Assembly (NCBI GenBank): GCA_945885545.1
Contig: CAMCYZ010000018.1
Coordinates: 1 to 32,196, forward strand
DNA: 32,196 bases
Source of the DNA: Spirosoma fluviale
Lineage (GTDB): Bacteria; Bacteroidota; Bacteroidia; Cytophagales; Spirosomataceae
Reading direction: 5' to 3'
The notes below the pieces were generated by a model. The model was not told the origin of the DNA. It searched no databases and saw nothing but the letters and a program-made list of their open reading frames with translations. Position numbers and translations under genes: made by a program. Each line of letters starts with the position of its first letter. The first letter of the stretch is position 1. This document shows positions 7,688-16,137 of the stretch, one piece after another.

Positions 7688-9148
7688 TCAAAAAAAACTA
7701 AAAACTTCACTCGTTGATTGATTATCAGGAAAAGTAAGTTCGGTAAAAACTACTTTACCGCCATTGATATAAACTTCCATTATCGATTTGTCCACCAAAA
7801 TATCAAGCAGCAGCTTGTTGTTTTTAGGAAGTATCTTAGTGGTTTCTACACTTGAAAAACGTTTGTTAAAGTCTACTTTGCCTGACTTTGTTCTGTCCAC
7901 TGAAAATATTTTTGTGGAGACGTCATAACTCAAGAGCAAATATTGGTTTTCATATTTTAACAGCTGTAAATCAAAACCTTTGGAGGAGGTCAGGTCAATG
8001 TCAAGTATTAATCGGTAAGAGTTTTGCGTTTTTTTACCGAGACTCGAGTTCAAAACGTAGTTTTTAGTCAAAGCCAAGGTTTCTGTTTTTACCTTGGAGT
8101 TAATAATAGGCTCTTGTTTAAGCTTAATCACACCATCTGTTGTATATAAGCTCAATTTTCTAGCTACCGAAAAACCACCTCTATAACCTTCACCTGCCGG
8201 AATGTCGTTGGCGTATTCCCAGTCGTTTGTCCAGCCAATTATTATCGGGTTTTTCTGTGTTTTAGGCAAATTATAGAATGGAATGGCGGCGTAAAAATCT
8301 TTGCCTTCGTCCAAATAGAATATTTCGTTTTGCTTCTGAGGTTTAAATGATTTTCCATCAAAATCGCCCACAAAATACTGCATGGCCAAATAAGCAGCTT
8401 GTCGATGCCCGCTTGAAATCATCAATACCCATTTTGAGTCTTTTGAATTTTCGACAGGTACTTTCACGAGCGATGGGCATTCCCAAATCTTAGTTGTATC
8501 GCCCTGTTTACCAAACTCGCTCATGAAGTCCCATTTTTTCAGGTCTTTAGAAGAATAAAATTGGACTATATATTCCAAAGGTTTCACCACCGTCATTATC
8601 CATTTTTTCTCAGACGGCCACCAGATTACATTCGGGTCACGGAAATTGGTGAGTCCAATATCCAAAACTGGATTTTTATTGAAATATTTCCAAGTGCGGC
8701 CTTTGTCTGAGCTGTACGCCAAGCTTTGGTGTTGTGCCAAATCCTGACCAGGTTTAGAAACATGAGAGGTAAAAACCGCCACCAAACCTTTTTTAAATCC
8801 TGCATTAAACAATCCGGAGGTATTAAAACTATCAACCACTACGCAGCCCGAAAATATCATGGTCGTGCTTCCGTCTGGATTTTGAATTTCGGGCAAAGCC
8901 AGCAGCAGAGTTTCCCATTTTGCCAAATCCTTGCTAACGGCATGGCCCCAGCTCATGTGGCCCCATTTGTCGCCAAAGGGATTGTATTGATAAAACAAAT
9001 GATATTCACCGTCGAGATAAACCAGTCCGTTGGGGTCATTTACCCAATTTTTGGGTGGGGTGTAGTGATAATTTGGCCGATAGGTCTGAGCAAAGGCATT
9101 GAGAAATGTTCCCATAAGAACCATAAATACTAAAACAATGAATTTCAT
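7688..9148 (-). CDS. secreted glycoside hydrolase family 32 (invertase/levanase/inulinase type)
   Basis: Hydrolyses beta-fructofuranosyl bonds in sucrose or fructans, acting outside the cytoplasm. The 486-residue protein begins with a signal peptide ending around NAFAQ (residue 21). GH32 landmarks are complete: WVNDPNG with nucleophile Asp38, FSGC at 99-102, FRDPNV with transition-state Asp171, and WECPSL with acid/base Glu223, in a five-bladed propeller, followed by a C-terminal beta-sandwich from about residue 340. It lies 22 bp downstream of a PfkB-type kinase on the same strand, fitting release and then phosphorylation of fructose. Exact substrate (sucrose, inulin or levan) cannot be told from sequence. 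No SusC/SusD pair or sugar transporter is seen nearby. Confidence 0.93.
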   Translation of the reverse strand: MKFIVLVFMVLMGTFLNAFAQTYRPNYHYTPPKNWVNDPNGLVYLDGEYHLFYQYNPFGDKWGHMSWGHAVSKDLAKWETLLLALPEIQNPDGSTTMIFSGCVVVDSFNTSGLFNAGFKKGLVAVFTSHVSKPGQDLAQHQSLAYSSDKGRTWKYFNKNPVLDIGLTNFRDPNVIWWPSEKKWIMTVVKPLEYIVQFYSSKDLKKWDFMSEFGKQGDTTKIWECPSLVKVPVENSKDSKWVLMISSGHRQAAYLAMQYFVGDFDGKSFKPQKQNEIFYLDEGKDFYAAIPFYNLPKTQKNPIIIGWTNDWEYANDIPAGEGYRGGFSVARKLSLYTTDGVIKLKQEPIINSKVKTETLALTKNYVLNSSLGKKTQNSYRLILDIDLTSSKGFDLQLLKYENQYLLLSYDVSTKIFSVDRTKSGKVDFNKRFSSVETTKILPKNNKLLLDILVDKSIMEVYINGGKVVFTELTFPDNQSTSEVFSFF

Positions 9149-9170
9149 GTTCTTCTAAGATTAAGTTAAA

Positions 9171-10088
9171 TCATAATTGTTCGAACAACCGCCGAGCATC
9201 CTCCTTTTTAAAGAGCTGGGTGCCTTCATTCATGGTAGCAGCAGAGCCGCATGCTACACCCCATTTTAAAACGTCTGAGGCAGGCAGATTTTGACTTAAT
9301 GCCCACACCATGCCGCCTACCATACTATCTCCTGCACCTACTGTGCTTTTCTTCTCTACTTCTGGTGCGGCTACAAAGTAATTGTTGTTTTTATCAAAAA
9401 GCATGGCTCCGTCGGGTCCCAGTGAAACTACCACAATCTGACAATTGTATTTTTCTATTATTGTTTTGGCCGCACTTTCCACTTGATTTGGCTCTAATTT
9501 TTCCAATCCTAAGAGTTTTGCTAACTCTTTGTGGTTGGGTTTTATTAAGTATGCTCCATTTTCAAGGGCAAATTTTAATGCGTCACCAGAAGTATCTACC
9601 ACAATTTTAGGTTTCTTTTCGCCAAAAACTTCAGCAATTCTTTTAAAAATTAAGGACGATAGATTTTCGGGCAAACTTCCACTTACCACCAATATTTGAG
9701 GATTTTGTTTTTTGACCTTCTCCAAAATTTGTTCAAACTCCTCCAGTTTCAGTTCAGGGCTTGGCATTCCGAATCGGTATTGGGCATTGGTATTGGTATC
9801 TACCGCTATAAAGTTTTCTCTTGTCCAAGCTTTGGACTCCACTATGTCAAATACAATTCCTTCTTTTTTAACTAAATCTTTCAGTAAATCGCCAATGGGT
9901 CCACCAGCCGGGAAAAACGCTGTGGATTTGCCTCCCAAGCGATGAATGGCTTTAGAAACGTTTATGCCGCCACCTCCAGCATCATAAACAGGCTGCTCAC
10001 ATCTGATTTTGTGTTCCGCTACTAAACCTTCAAACTTTGTGTTTTTGTCAACAGCCGGGTTTATGGTGAGGGTTACTATTTGGGACAT
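9171..10088 (-). CDS. pfkB: PfkB-family phosphofructokinase (1-phosphofructokinase or 6-phosphofructokinase II)
   Basis: Cytosolic ATP-dependent sugar-phosphate kinase of 305 residues, the normal family length. The N-terminal TLTINPAVD and the substrate glycine motif DAGGGGINVSKAIHRLG (37-52) mark the 1-phosphofructokinase/tagatose-6-phosphate kinase/Pfk-2 branch of the ribokinase fold. The second signature STVGAGDSMVGG carries the catalytic base Asp254. The product is therefore fructose 1,6-bisphosphate from fructose-1-phosphate or fructose-6-phosphate; sequence alone does not decide which. It is upstream of, and probably cotranscribed with, the GH32 fructan hydrolase gene. A PTS is not visible here, which slightly favours fructose-6-phosphate as substrate. 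Confidence 0.88.
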   Translation of the reverse strand: MSQIVTLTINPAVDKNTKFEGLVAEHKIRCEQPVYDAGGGGINVSKAIHRLGGKSTAFFPAGGPIGDLLKDLVKKEGIVFDIVESKAWTRENFIAVDTNTNAQYRFGMPSPELKLEEFEQILEKVKKQNPQILVVSGSLPENLSSLIFKRIAEVFGEKKPKIVVDTSGDALKFALENGAYLIKPNHKELAKLLGLEKLEPNQVESAAKTIIEKYNCQIVVVSLGPDGAMLFDKNNNYFVAAPEVEKKSTVGAGDSMVGGMVWALSQNLPASDVLKWGVACGSAATMNEGTQLFKKEDARRLFEQL

Positions 10089-10110
10089 ATTCCTAGATAA
10101 TTTTAAAATA

Positions 10111-10137
10111 AAAAAACACCTGACTGGGCCAGGTGTT
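10111..10137 (-). terminator. rho-independent terminator of fabI
   Basis: Stem ACACCTG / CAGGTGT (10116-10122 and 10130-10136) with a 7-base loop. On the minus strand it is followed by a run of seven T, placing it just after the fabI stop and 23 bp before the pfkB start. Confidence 0.8.
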
Positions 10138-10165
10138 CAAATATAATACTAAATGTTGTTCTTTC

Positions 10166-10984
10166 TTATTCCGCCGGCTTTATCATTTCCAACAATTCAG
10201 CTGAGACTCCAGTCATAGAGTAACCTCCATCGTGGAAAAGGTTCTGCATGGTTACCATTTTCGTGAAATCAGAGAATAGTGTTAATACATAATCTGCACA
10301 TGCATCAGCCGAAGCATTACCAAGTGGAGACATTTTCTCGGCAAATTCATAGAAAGAATCAAATCCGGCTATACCACCACCTGCACGAGTTTTGGTTGGC
10401 GACTGCGAAATGGTGTTAACTCTTACATTTTTCAACTTTCCGTATCTGTATCCATAACTTCTAGCTATAGACTCTAGCATAGCTTTGGCATCTGCCATGT
10501 CACTGTAGAACGAGAAGGTTCTTTGAGCTGCCATGTAAGTCAATGCTACCACAGAACCCCACTCATTGATAGCGTCCATTTTTTCGGCAGTTTGCAAAAA
10601 CTTATGGAATGACATGGCCGAAATATCCACACTTTGTTTGTAAAAATCATAATTTAAATCACCATAAGCCCTTCCTTTACGTACGTTTGGCGACATACCA
10701 ATTGAATGTAAAACGAAATCAACCTTTCCACCCAAAGCGTCCATTGACTTGGCATAAAGGTTCTCGATATCTTCTACACTTGTAGCATCAGCTGGGATTA
10801 TTTCAGCTTCGCAAATCTCAGCCAACTTATTGATTTCACCCATTCTCATGGCTATAGGAGCGTTGGTGAGTGTAAATATTGCCCCTTCTTCTTTTGCTTT
10901 CAATGCCACTTTCCATGCGATAGAGTTCTCGTCTAAAGCACCTGATATGATACCTTTCTTACCTTTTAGTAATCCGTAAGCCAT
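10166..10984 (-). CDS. fabI: enoyl-[acyl-carrier-protein] reductase (NADH)
   Basis: Catalyses the last reduction of each fatty acid elongation cycle, converting trans-2-enoyl-ACP to acyl-ACP with NADH; cytosolic and usually essential. The 272-residue short-chain dehydrogenase fold shows the nucleotide-binding ISGALDENSIAW (13-24), VLHSIGMSPN (91-100), and the FabI active site ALTYMAAQRTFSFYSDMADAK with Tyr150, Tyr160 and Lys167 (the Y-x6-K pair), then TKTRAGGGI. It has its own terminator and is divergent from the SNF2 helicase gene; a TAATTTTG box (11030-11037, minus) about 45 bp upstream could be its -7 element, though no matching -33 is seen. Confidence 0.96.
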   Translation of the reverse strand: MAYGLLKGKKGIISGALDENSIAWKVALKAKEEGAIFTLTNAPIAMRMGEINKLAEICEAEIIPADATSVEDIENLYAKSMDALGGKVDFVLHSIGMSPNVRKGRAYGDLNYDFYKQSVDISAMSFHKFLQTAEKMDAINEWGSVVALTYMAAQRTFSFYSDMADAKAMLESIARSYGYRYGKLKNVRVNTISQSPTKTRAGGGIAGFDSFYEFAEKMSPLGNASADACADYVLTLFSDFTKMVTMQNLFHDGGYSMTGVSAELLEMIKPAE

Positions 10985-11118
10985 AATATTGGTTGGTTTG
11001 TTCGGTTTGTATTTTTAAATAACGAAGTACAAAATTAAGACATTTTTTTGATTTGCTTACTAAAATTACTTCAAACCAGTTCTTCTGTTGTAATGTGGAT
11101 ATGTTTCGAAATATTTTT

Positions 11119-11149
11119 TTTGTCAAGAAAAGTCAAACTAGTACATTTG
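11119..11149 (+). promoter_or_regulatory. Bacteroidota-type promoter for the SNF2 helicase gene
   Basis: TTTG (11119-11122), a 19-base spacer, then TACATTTG (11142-11149) matches the known Bacteroidota primary sigma consensus TTTG-N19-TAnnTTTG exactly. The expected start of transcription is about 11156, which leaves ATG 11174 as the first usable start and excludes the earlier in-frame codons. Confidence 0.7.
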
Positions 11150-11173
11150 ATTCCATTTTTTGAATTCAAACTG

Positions 11174-14104
11174 ATGATTGTATCGCCAACAGAGCCATTT
11201 AAAATAATTTATAGCCTTTACGAACACGAGTATTTCGGTTTTCTGTTAGAATCCTACGTGGTGCAGCTCAATTCACGAGGAGAGGTTACTTTTCAAACAC
11301 AGAACATTTCGTCAAAAAACATATCCGACTTTGCATCAGGCCTCGAAGACGACGACTTTGAGCTTGTAAAACTCACAGACAGTATTCAGCAAGATGTAAT
11401 TTTGAAGAAATTTAATACCAAAAAATTATCTGTAGAGGACTTTTTCAAAAAGAGTTTTCATCCCGAAAAAGGCGATAAATTGCTCCGAGATGTCATTTTT
11501 TCATATCTTGAAAACTACAAAAAAGAAATTTTTGCAAGGATAATTACTAAGCATTTGTTTATAACGGGCAGCGATGGTGTGGCCACTTGGAAAGAGATAG
11601 AAATCATGAAAGAACCCGCCAAGGCATACTTTCATTTTGACAGACAAGAGGACCAAACGGTGTACTATCCTATCATAAAGTGCGGGGAAGAAAAAGTAAA
11701 GTTTCAGTTCAAAAACGCCTACATCATCAACGACTTGCCTGCATGCATGTTGATAGACACCAAGTTGTATGTTTTCGATAATTTTGCGGATGGAAGGAAA
11801 TTAAAACCATTTCTAAATAAACCAAATATTATTATCCCTAAAAAAATAGAAGATACTTACTATAAGAAATTTATAGTGCCTTTGGTGGCGAATTTTAATG
11901 TTTTTGCAAAAGGTTTTGAGATACTGCAAGAAAAAGAGGAAATGCAAGCTCAATTGTTGGTTTCAGAGATGAAATCTCAGGGTATTGCGGCTAGTTTGTT
12001 TGAAAAAAACATAAATGCGAGCAATGAGGAGGAGAGTAAATTTTACTTTGAACTTTCGTTCCAATACGGCAAATACAATTTTAAATACGATAATTTCAGT
12101 GCTCCGGCCTATGTTTTTTTGGAGAAAAAAGAGGAGTCTTGGGTTTTTTACAAAATCAAAAAGAATTTAGAAAAAGAAAAAAAAACCATGCTTTTCATTA
12201 AAAATCTCAATTTAGATTTAAGAAATGGACGCATAACCAAACCTAAAATTGAAGCCATAGAGTGGCTTCAGAATAATGCCTTAAATCTGCAAGAAGCTGA
12301 GATAGAAATAAAGCAAAATACAGAGAATTCTGTGAAGTATTTTCTAGGTTATTCTAAACTCGAAATACTTATCGAAGAAAACCGTGACTGGTTCGATATC
12401 AAAGCCTTGGTGCAGTTTGGTGAATACAAAATACCGTTCGTGAAACTCCGGAATTATATACTCAACAATATCCGCGAGTTTGAGTTACCCAACGGACAAA
12501 TGGCTATGATTCCTGCCGAATGGTTTAGTAAATACTCTGAACTGTTTGAAAATCTGGAGGTTGAAGACGAGGGAAAAGGTCGTTTGAAAAAACACCATGT
12601 TGGCATTATCAATTATTTAGAAGAAGACGGGTTGGCCGTAACGGTAATGAACCGCAAACTTCAGGGGCTTAAAAACTTTGAGGAAATTGAAGAAGTGGAA
12701 CTTCCTAATAACTTCAAGGGTAGTCTAAGGCCTTATCAGAAAGCGGGTTATGATTGGTTACACTTCCTAAAAAAATTCAAATTCGGTGGTTGTTTGGCCG
12801 ACGATATGGGACTTGGAAAAACTGTAACAACGCTAGCGTTTTTGCAAAAACTAAAAGAGGATAAACCGGAAAATCCGAGTATTCTGGTCATGCCAACTTC
12901 GCTGATTTATAACTGGCAAAAAGAAGCGACTAAGTTTACTCCCAAATTGAAAATCTTGATTCATTTTGGTCAAAATAGACACAAAGATGCTAGAGCTTTC
13001 GAGAGTTTTGACCTTATTATCTGTTCTTATGGTGTGCTAAGATTGGATATTGATTTCTTGAAAAATTATAGATTTAACTATGCTATTTTAGACGAATCAC
13101 AGGCGATAAAAAACCCAAGTTCTTTGATTTTTAGGTCGGTGACACAGCTAAATACTGAAAATAGGCTTATTTTGACAGGTACACCACTCGAAAACAGCAC
13201 TATGGATTTGTGGTCACAGATGAGTTTTATCAATCCTGGTTTATTGGGGTCGTTGCAGTACTTCAGAGATAATTTCCAGAATCCTATAGAAAAGCAAAAA
13301 GACGAAGAAACGCTGAAAAAACTTTTTTCACGCATAAAGCCATTTATGCTCAGAAGGCATAAAAAACAAGTAGCTAAAGACTTGCCTGAAAAAATAGAGA
13401 GTATTCAATACTGTCAGATGTCAGAAGAGCAGGAAAAATTGTATGAGGAAACCAAAGCCTTTATACGTAATCAACTCTTGAGCGAGGTGGGAGTTGGGGG
13501 CATTAAAAAATCGAGTATTTTGGTTTTACAAGGTCTGACTAAGCTTCGTCAGTTGGCCAATAATCCTTTAATGGTGGACGAGCATTATAAGGGTGACTCA
13601 GGCAAAGATAGAGATGTAATGCATAAGCTGTTAGATGTGGTGAAGGAAGGGTACAAGACGCTGGTTTTCAGTCAGTTTGTGAAACATCTTTCATTGATTG
13701 CAAAAAAGCTAGACGAACAAAATATCCCTTATTTGTATCTAGACGGTTCCACAAAAAACCGTATGGAATTAGTAGAGCAATTCCAGAATGAAGACCGAGA
13801 AAAGGTCTTTTTGATATCGTTAAAAGCTGGTGGCGTTGGTCTAAACCTTACCGCAGCCGAGTATGTATTTTTGCTGGATCCGTGGTGGAACCCAGCCGTA
13901 GAAGCCCAAGCAGTAGACAGAGTACACCGAATTGGCCAAACCAATACTGTTTTTAGTTATAAATTTATTACAAAAAATACGGTCGAAGAAAAAATATTGG
14001 ATTTGCAAAATACAAAAAAACAGCTTTTTAACGACCTCATAACCGCCGAGGAAGGGTTTATGAAGTCGCTTTCTGAGAAAGATATTTTGTCGCTGCTGGA
14101 GTAA
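11174..14104 (+). CDS. SNF2/Rad54-family DEAD-like ATPase (RapA/HepA-like helicase)
   Basis: Large cytosolic ATP-dependent DNA translocase, 976 residues from the chosen start. The N-terminal ~490 residues are a charged, Lys/Glu-rich region of unknown role. The motor follows: CLADDMGLGKT (Walker A, about residue 540), VMPTSLIYNW, the motif II box as DESQ (nt 13090-13101; DEAQ or DEGH in most relatives), LTGTPLENS, and in the second lobe LVFSQFVKHL, YLYLDGST, LISLKAGGVGLNLT, and DRVHRIGQ (motif VI). This order is diagnostic of SNF2 proteins, which remodel protein-DNA or polymerase complexes. The frame is open upstream to a TTG at 11048, but the promoter at 11119-11149 supports ATG 11174. It is a single gene, not beside methylases or nucleases, so a defence role is not indicated. 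Confidence 0.93.
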   Translation: MIVSPTEPFKIIYSLYEHEYFGFLLESYVVQLNSRGEVTFQTQNISSKNISDFASGLEDDDFELVKLTDSIQQDVILKKFNTKKLSVEDFFKKSFHPEKGDKLLRDVIFSYLENYKKEIFARIITKHLFITGSDGVATWKEIEIMKEPAKAYFHFDRQEDQTVYYPIIKCGEEKVKFQFKNAYIINDLPACMLIDTKLYVFDNFADGRKLKPFLNKPNIIIPKKIEDTYYKKFIVPLVANFNVFAKGFEILQEKEEMQAQLLVSEMKSQGIAASLFEKNINASNEEESKFYFELSFQYGKYNFKYDNFSAPAYVFLEKKEESWVFYKIKKNLEKEKKTMLFIKNLNLDLRNGRITKPKIEAIEWLQNNALNLQEAEIEIKQNTENSVKYFLGYSKLEILIEENRDWFDIKALVQFGEYKIPFVKLRNYILNNIREFELPNGQMAMIPAEWFSKYSELFENLEVEDEGKGRLKKHHVGIINYLEEDGLAVTVMNRKLQGLKNFEEIEEVELPNNFKGSLRPYQKAGYDWLHFLKKFKFGGCLADDMGLGKTVTTLAFLQKLKEDKPENPSILVMPTSLIYNWQKEATKFTPKLKILIHFGQNRHKDARAFESFDLIICSYGVLRLDIDFLKNYRFNYAILDESQAIKNPSSLIFRSVTQLNTENRLILTGTPLENSTMDLWSQMSFINPGLLGSLQYFRDNFQNPIEKQKDEETLKKLFSRIKPFMLRRHKKQVAKDLPEKIESIQYCQMSEEQEKLYEETKAFIRNQLLSEVGVGGIKKSSILVLQGLTKLRQLANNPLMVDEHYKGDSGKDRDVMHKLLDVVKEGYKTLVFSQFVKHLSLIAKKLDEQNIPYLYLDGSTKNRMELVEQFQNEDREKVFLISLKAGGVGLNLTAAEYVFLLDPWWNPAVEAQAVDRVHRIGQTNTVFSYKFITKNTVEEKILDLQNTKKQLFNDLITAEEGFMKSLSEKDILSLLE

Positions 14105-14105
14105 C

Positions 14106-14689
14106 TCAAATCAAGAACTCAAACAAGTCGGGCTTGTCGTTGATGTAGGTAAACTGCACAATATATTGTTCAAGACGCTCGATGAGGGCTGGGAATTTTT
14201 CTTTTTTCCTTGGCCTTCCATCACTTGCAAGTCATCAAACGGATGAACAAATAGTCCGCAGAGCTCTTTTACATATATTTGAGCGGCATTGAAAGAATAA
14301 TTATACATATCGTTTATCAATATTACCTCAACCCATTCTTTTCTAAATATTTTGACTTGCTTTATTTTTTGTGCAGGAGTAGTTGGTATAAAAATATTGC
14401 CTTTTATGCCCTTTTTTCTACAGGCATAAGTCACTCCTTGTGGATGATTTCCGGCACTTGCACACACCACACCTTTTGCTATGTCTTCAGCAGATATAGA
14501 TGCCATTTTGTTATGAGCTCCTCTGATATTGTATGTCCTTACCACCTGCAGCTCCTCTCTTTTCAGATAAATATAGGCCTGGTATCTTTAAGAAAGATTT
14601 TGATTAAACATCAAAGGAGTTTTAAAGGCTATGTTTTTAAGCCTAGTGGCCTCCGCGTAAATGTTTTCAAGTTCTATGCCGTTGTTCAT
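14106..14689 (-). pseudogene. ilvA: threonine dehydratase relic
   Basis: Threonine deaminase makes 2-oxobutanoate for isoleucine synthesis. This copy is broken three ways. Starting at ATG 14689 the frame reads NNGIELENIYAEATRLKN, meets a TAA at 14588-14590, and continues as YLKREELQVVRTYNIRGA. The PLP-binding lysine of the usual SYKIRGA is Asn here (codon 54, nt 14528-14530). The frame is then good through CASAGNHPQGVTYACR and HPFDDLQVMEGQG, where roughly half the gene is missing. Near 14200 the frame shifts into the extreme C-terminus, KFPALIERLEQYIVQF and NDKPDLFEFLI, ending at 14106. It converges on the helicase stop with one base between them. A functional ilvA must lie elsewhere if the strain makes isoleucine. 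Confidence 0.85.
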
Positions 14690-14825
14690 GATTGGACACT
14701 TGTGCTATTGATGAAATATGAAGTAAACCTACAAGATTTATAATTCTTAAAAATCATTTTGCTGAAATTTACCATGCAACCTTTGCCATTAAAATGCATC
14801 TTTCATTTAAAAATAAGTTTTAAAT

Positions 14826-15845
14826 ATGAAAAAGTATCGCATCGTTATTTTCTTGAGCTTGGCCATTAGCTTTTGCATGGCCCAAAACAAAGAACCGTTT
14901 ACCACAAAAAAAATCACAGGGGTAAACATCCAAAATGTCAAAATAAATACTTCTGGTGGTGGCATTAAAGTATTCGGAACATCGGGTAAAGACGCTGAGG
15001 TAAAGGTTTTTGTCAACCCCAACAACTCGAACAAAACCGCTTCGAAGAGTGAAATTGAAGAAGAAATGAAAAATTACATTCTTGAAATTGAGTATAAAGA
15101 CGGCTCAATCACTTGTGTAGCGAAACCAAAGACTTCTGAAATGAAAAGGCATAAACTTTCTATTGCTTTTGAGGTGTATTCACCCTCGAAAGTGGATGTG
15201 AATTTGGCCACAGCGGGTGGTGGAATAACCTTGGATAACCTCGAAGGCGACTTGTACTTCCAAACTAGCGGAGGCGGTATTACGGTATCGAAACTCAAAG
15301 GTAAAGTGAATGGTAAAACCAGCGGTGGAGGCATAAAAATGATCGATTCTGACGGTTTTATAACTATGAAAACCAGTGGCGGAGGAATTTCAGCAAAAAG
15401 CTCAGAGGGAAATATCGACTTGTCAACCTCGGGTGGCGGAATACAACTCAGTCAACTAAAAGGAACCATAAAAGCCCGCACTAGCGGTGGCGGAATTGAT
15501 TCAGAGGACATAAAAGGAAGTCTAGATGTTTCTACATCTGGCGGTAGCATAGACCTGAATCAAATAAGTGGTGATGTGATTGCCAGAACCTCGGGTGGCG
15601 GAATAGATGCCAATATTGTGAAATTGGGTAAAATATTAAAATTAAGCACAAGTGCTGGTAATATTCACGCAAATATACCTTTTTCAGAGGGCATGGATTT
15701 GGACATCAAAGGCAACAGAATAAAAAGTGATAAACTCTCTAAAGTTTCCTCAAACTTAAGTTCGGGTAGAGTAAAAGGAAGAGTAAATGGTGGTGGTGCA
15801 GAAGTAACCATGACTGCCTCGTCAGGTACTATTTTTGTGGAATAA
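14826..15845 (+). CDS. secreted DUF4097-like beta-solenoid protein
   Basis: 339 residues with a signal peptide ending near FCMAQ (residue 20). After a beta-rich N-terminal segment the chain contains eight copies of an 18-residue repeat beginning T-S/A-G-G-G/S (threonines at 129, 147, 165, 183, 201, 219, 237, 255), with a degenerate copy at 275. Every unit has a Gly-rich turn followed by an alternating hydrophobic strand (for example GGGITVSKLKGKV). This is the pattern of DUF4097-type or adhesin-like right-handed beta-solenoids. Likely periplasmic or surface exposed; the ligand is unknown. The gene stands alone, ends at a terminator-like hairpin and is divergent from the ilvA relic. Codons differ between repeats, so they are old rather than recently duplicated. 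Confidence 0.8.
   Translation: MKKYRIVIFLSLAISFCMAQNKEPFTTKKITGVNIQNVKINTSGGGIKVFGTSGKDAEVKVFVNPNNSNKTASKSEIEEEMKNYILEIEYKDGSITCVAKPKTSEMKRHKLSIAFEVYSPSKVDVNLATAGGGITLDNLEGDLYFQTSGGGITVSKLKGKVNGKTSGGGIKMIDSDGFITMKTSGGGISAKSSEGNIDLSTSGGGIQLSQLKGTIKARTSGGGIDSEDIKGSLDVSTSGGSIDLNQISGDVIARTSGGGIDANIVKLGKILKLSTSAGNIHANIPFSEGMDLDIKGNRIKSDKLSKVSSNLSSGRVKGRVNGGGAEVTMTASSGTIFVE
15210..15641 (+). repeat. 54-nt (18-residue) protein-coding tandem repeat
   Basis: Eight consecutive units of exactly 54 nt encode T-S-G-G-G-I-x12. Conservation is at protein level; the Gly and Ser codons vary freely between units. Confidence 0.85.
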
Positions 15846-15860
15846 GTCATTAATAGCATT

Positions 15861-15896
15861 AAAAAGGTAGGGGTTTTGTTTAACTCTTGCCTTTTT
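15861..15896 (+). terminator. probable terminator after the DUF4097-like gene
   Basis: AAAAAGGTAGGGG and CTCTTGCCTTTTT pair with a few G-T wobbles around a 10-base loop, 15 bp after the stop codon. The rest of the stretch to 16137 shows no convincing gene. Confidence 0.55.
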
Positions 15897-16137
15897 ATAA
15901 TGAGTTTTACTACTAGCCTCAAATTGAACAATCTCACGAAATAATGCCGAATGGTCTACTCCATTTGAGAAGCAGCCATGAAAAACATCTAAAAAAACTA
16001 TCGTGATGGGTTTATAGATGTTCTGATTTGGTCATTAATTAAAGAGGTTTTAGTTGAACTATTATTACATTTGATTTTTTAATGAGATATTTGAATTTAA
16101 AGAAGAACACAGTAATTGGTTTGTTTTTTTGTAAATA

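Noticed and set aside
11174-14104. Defence-system helicase (DISARM or similar)
   Set aside because: No methylase, nuclease or PLD gene accompanies the SNF2 gene; neighbours are fabI and an ilvA relic.
14111-14545. A separate 144-residue functional threonine dehydratase fragment
   Set aside because: It lacks the PLP lysine, starts after a stop in the true frame and ends in a shifted tail.
15950-16068. Small plus-strand peptide KNYRDGFIDVLIWSLIKEVL
   Set aside because: An ATG lies in frame but a stop follows after four codons; no family resemblance and only about 30 residues.
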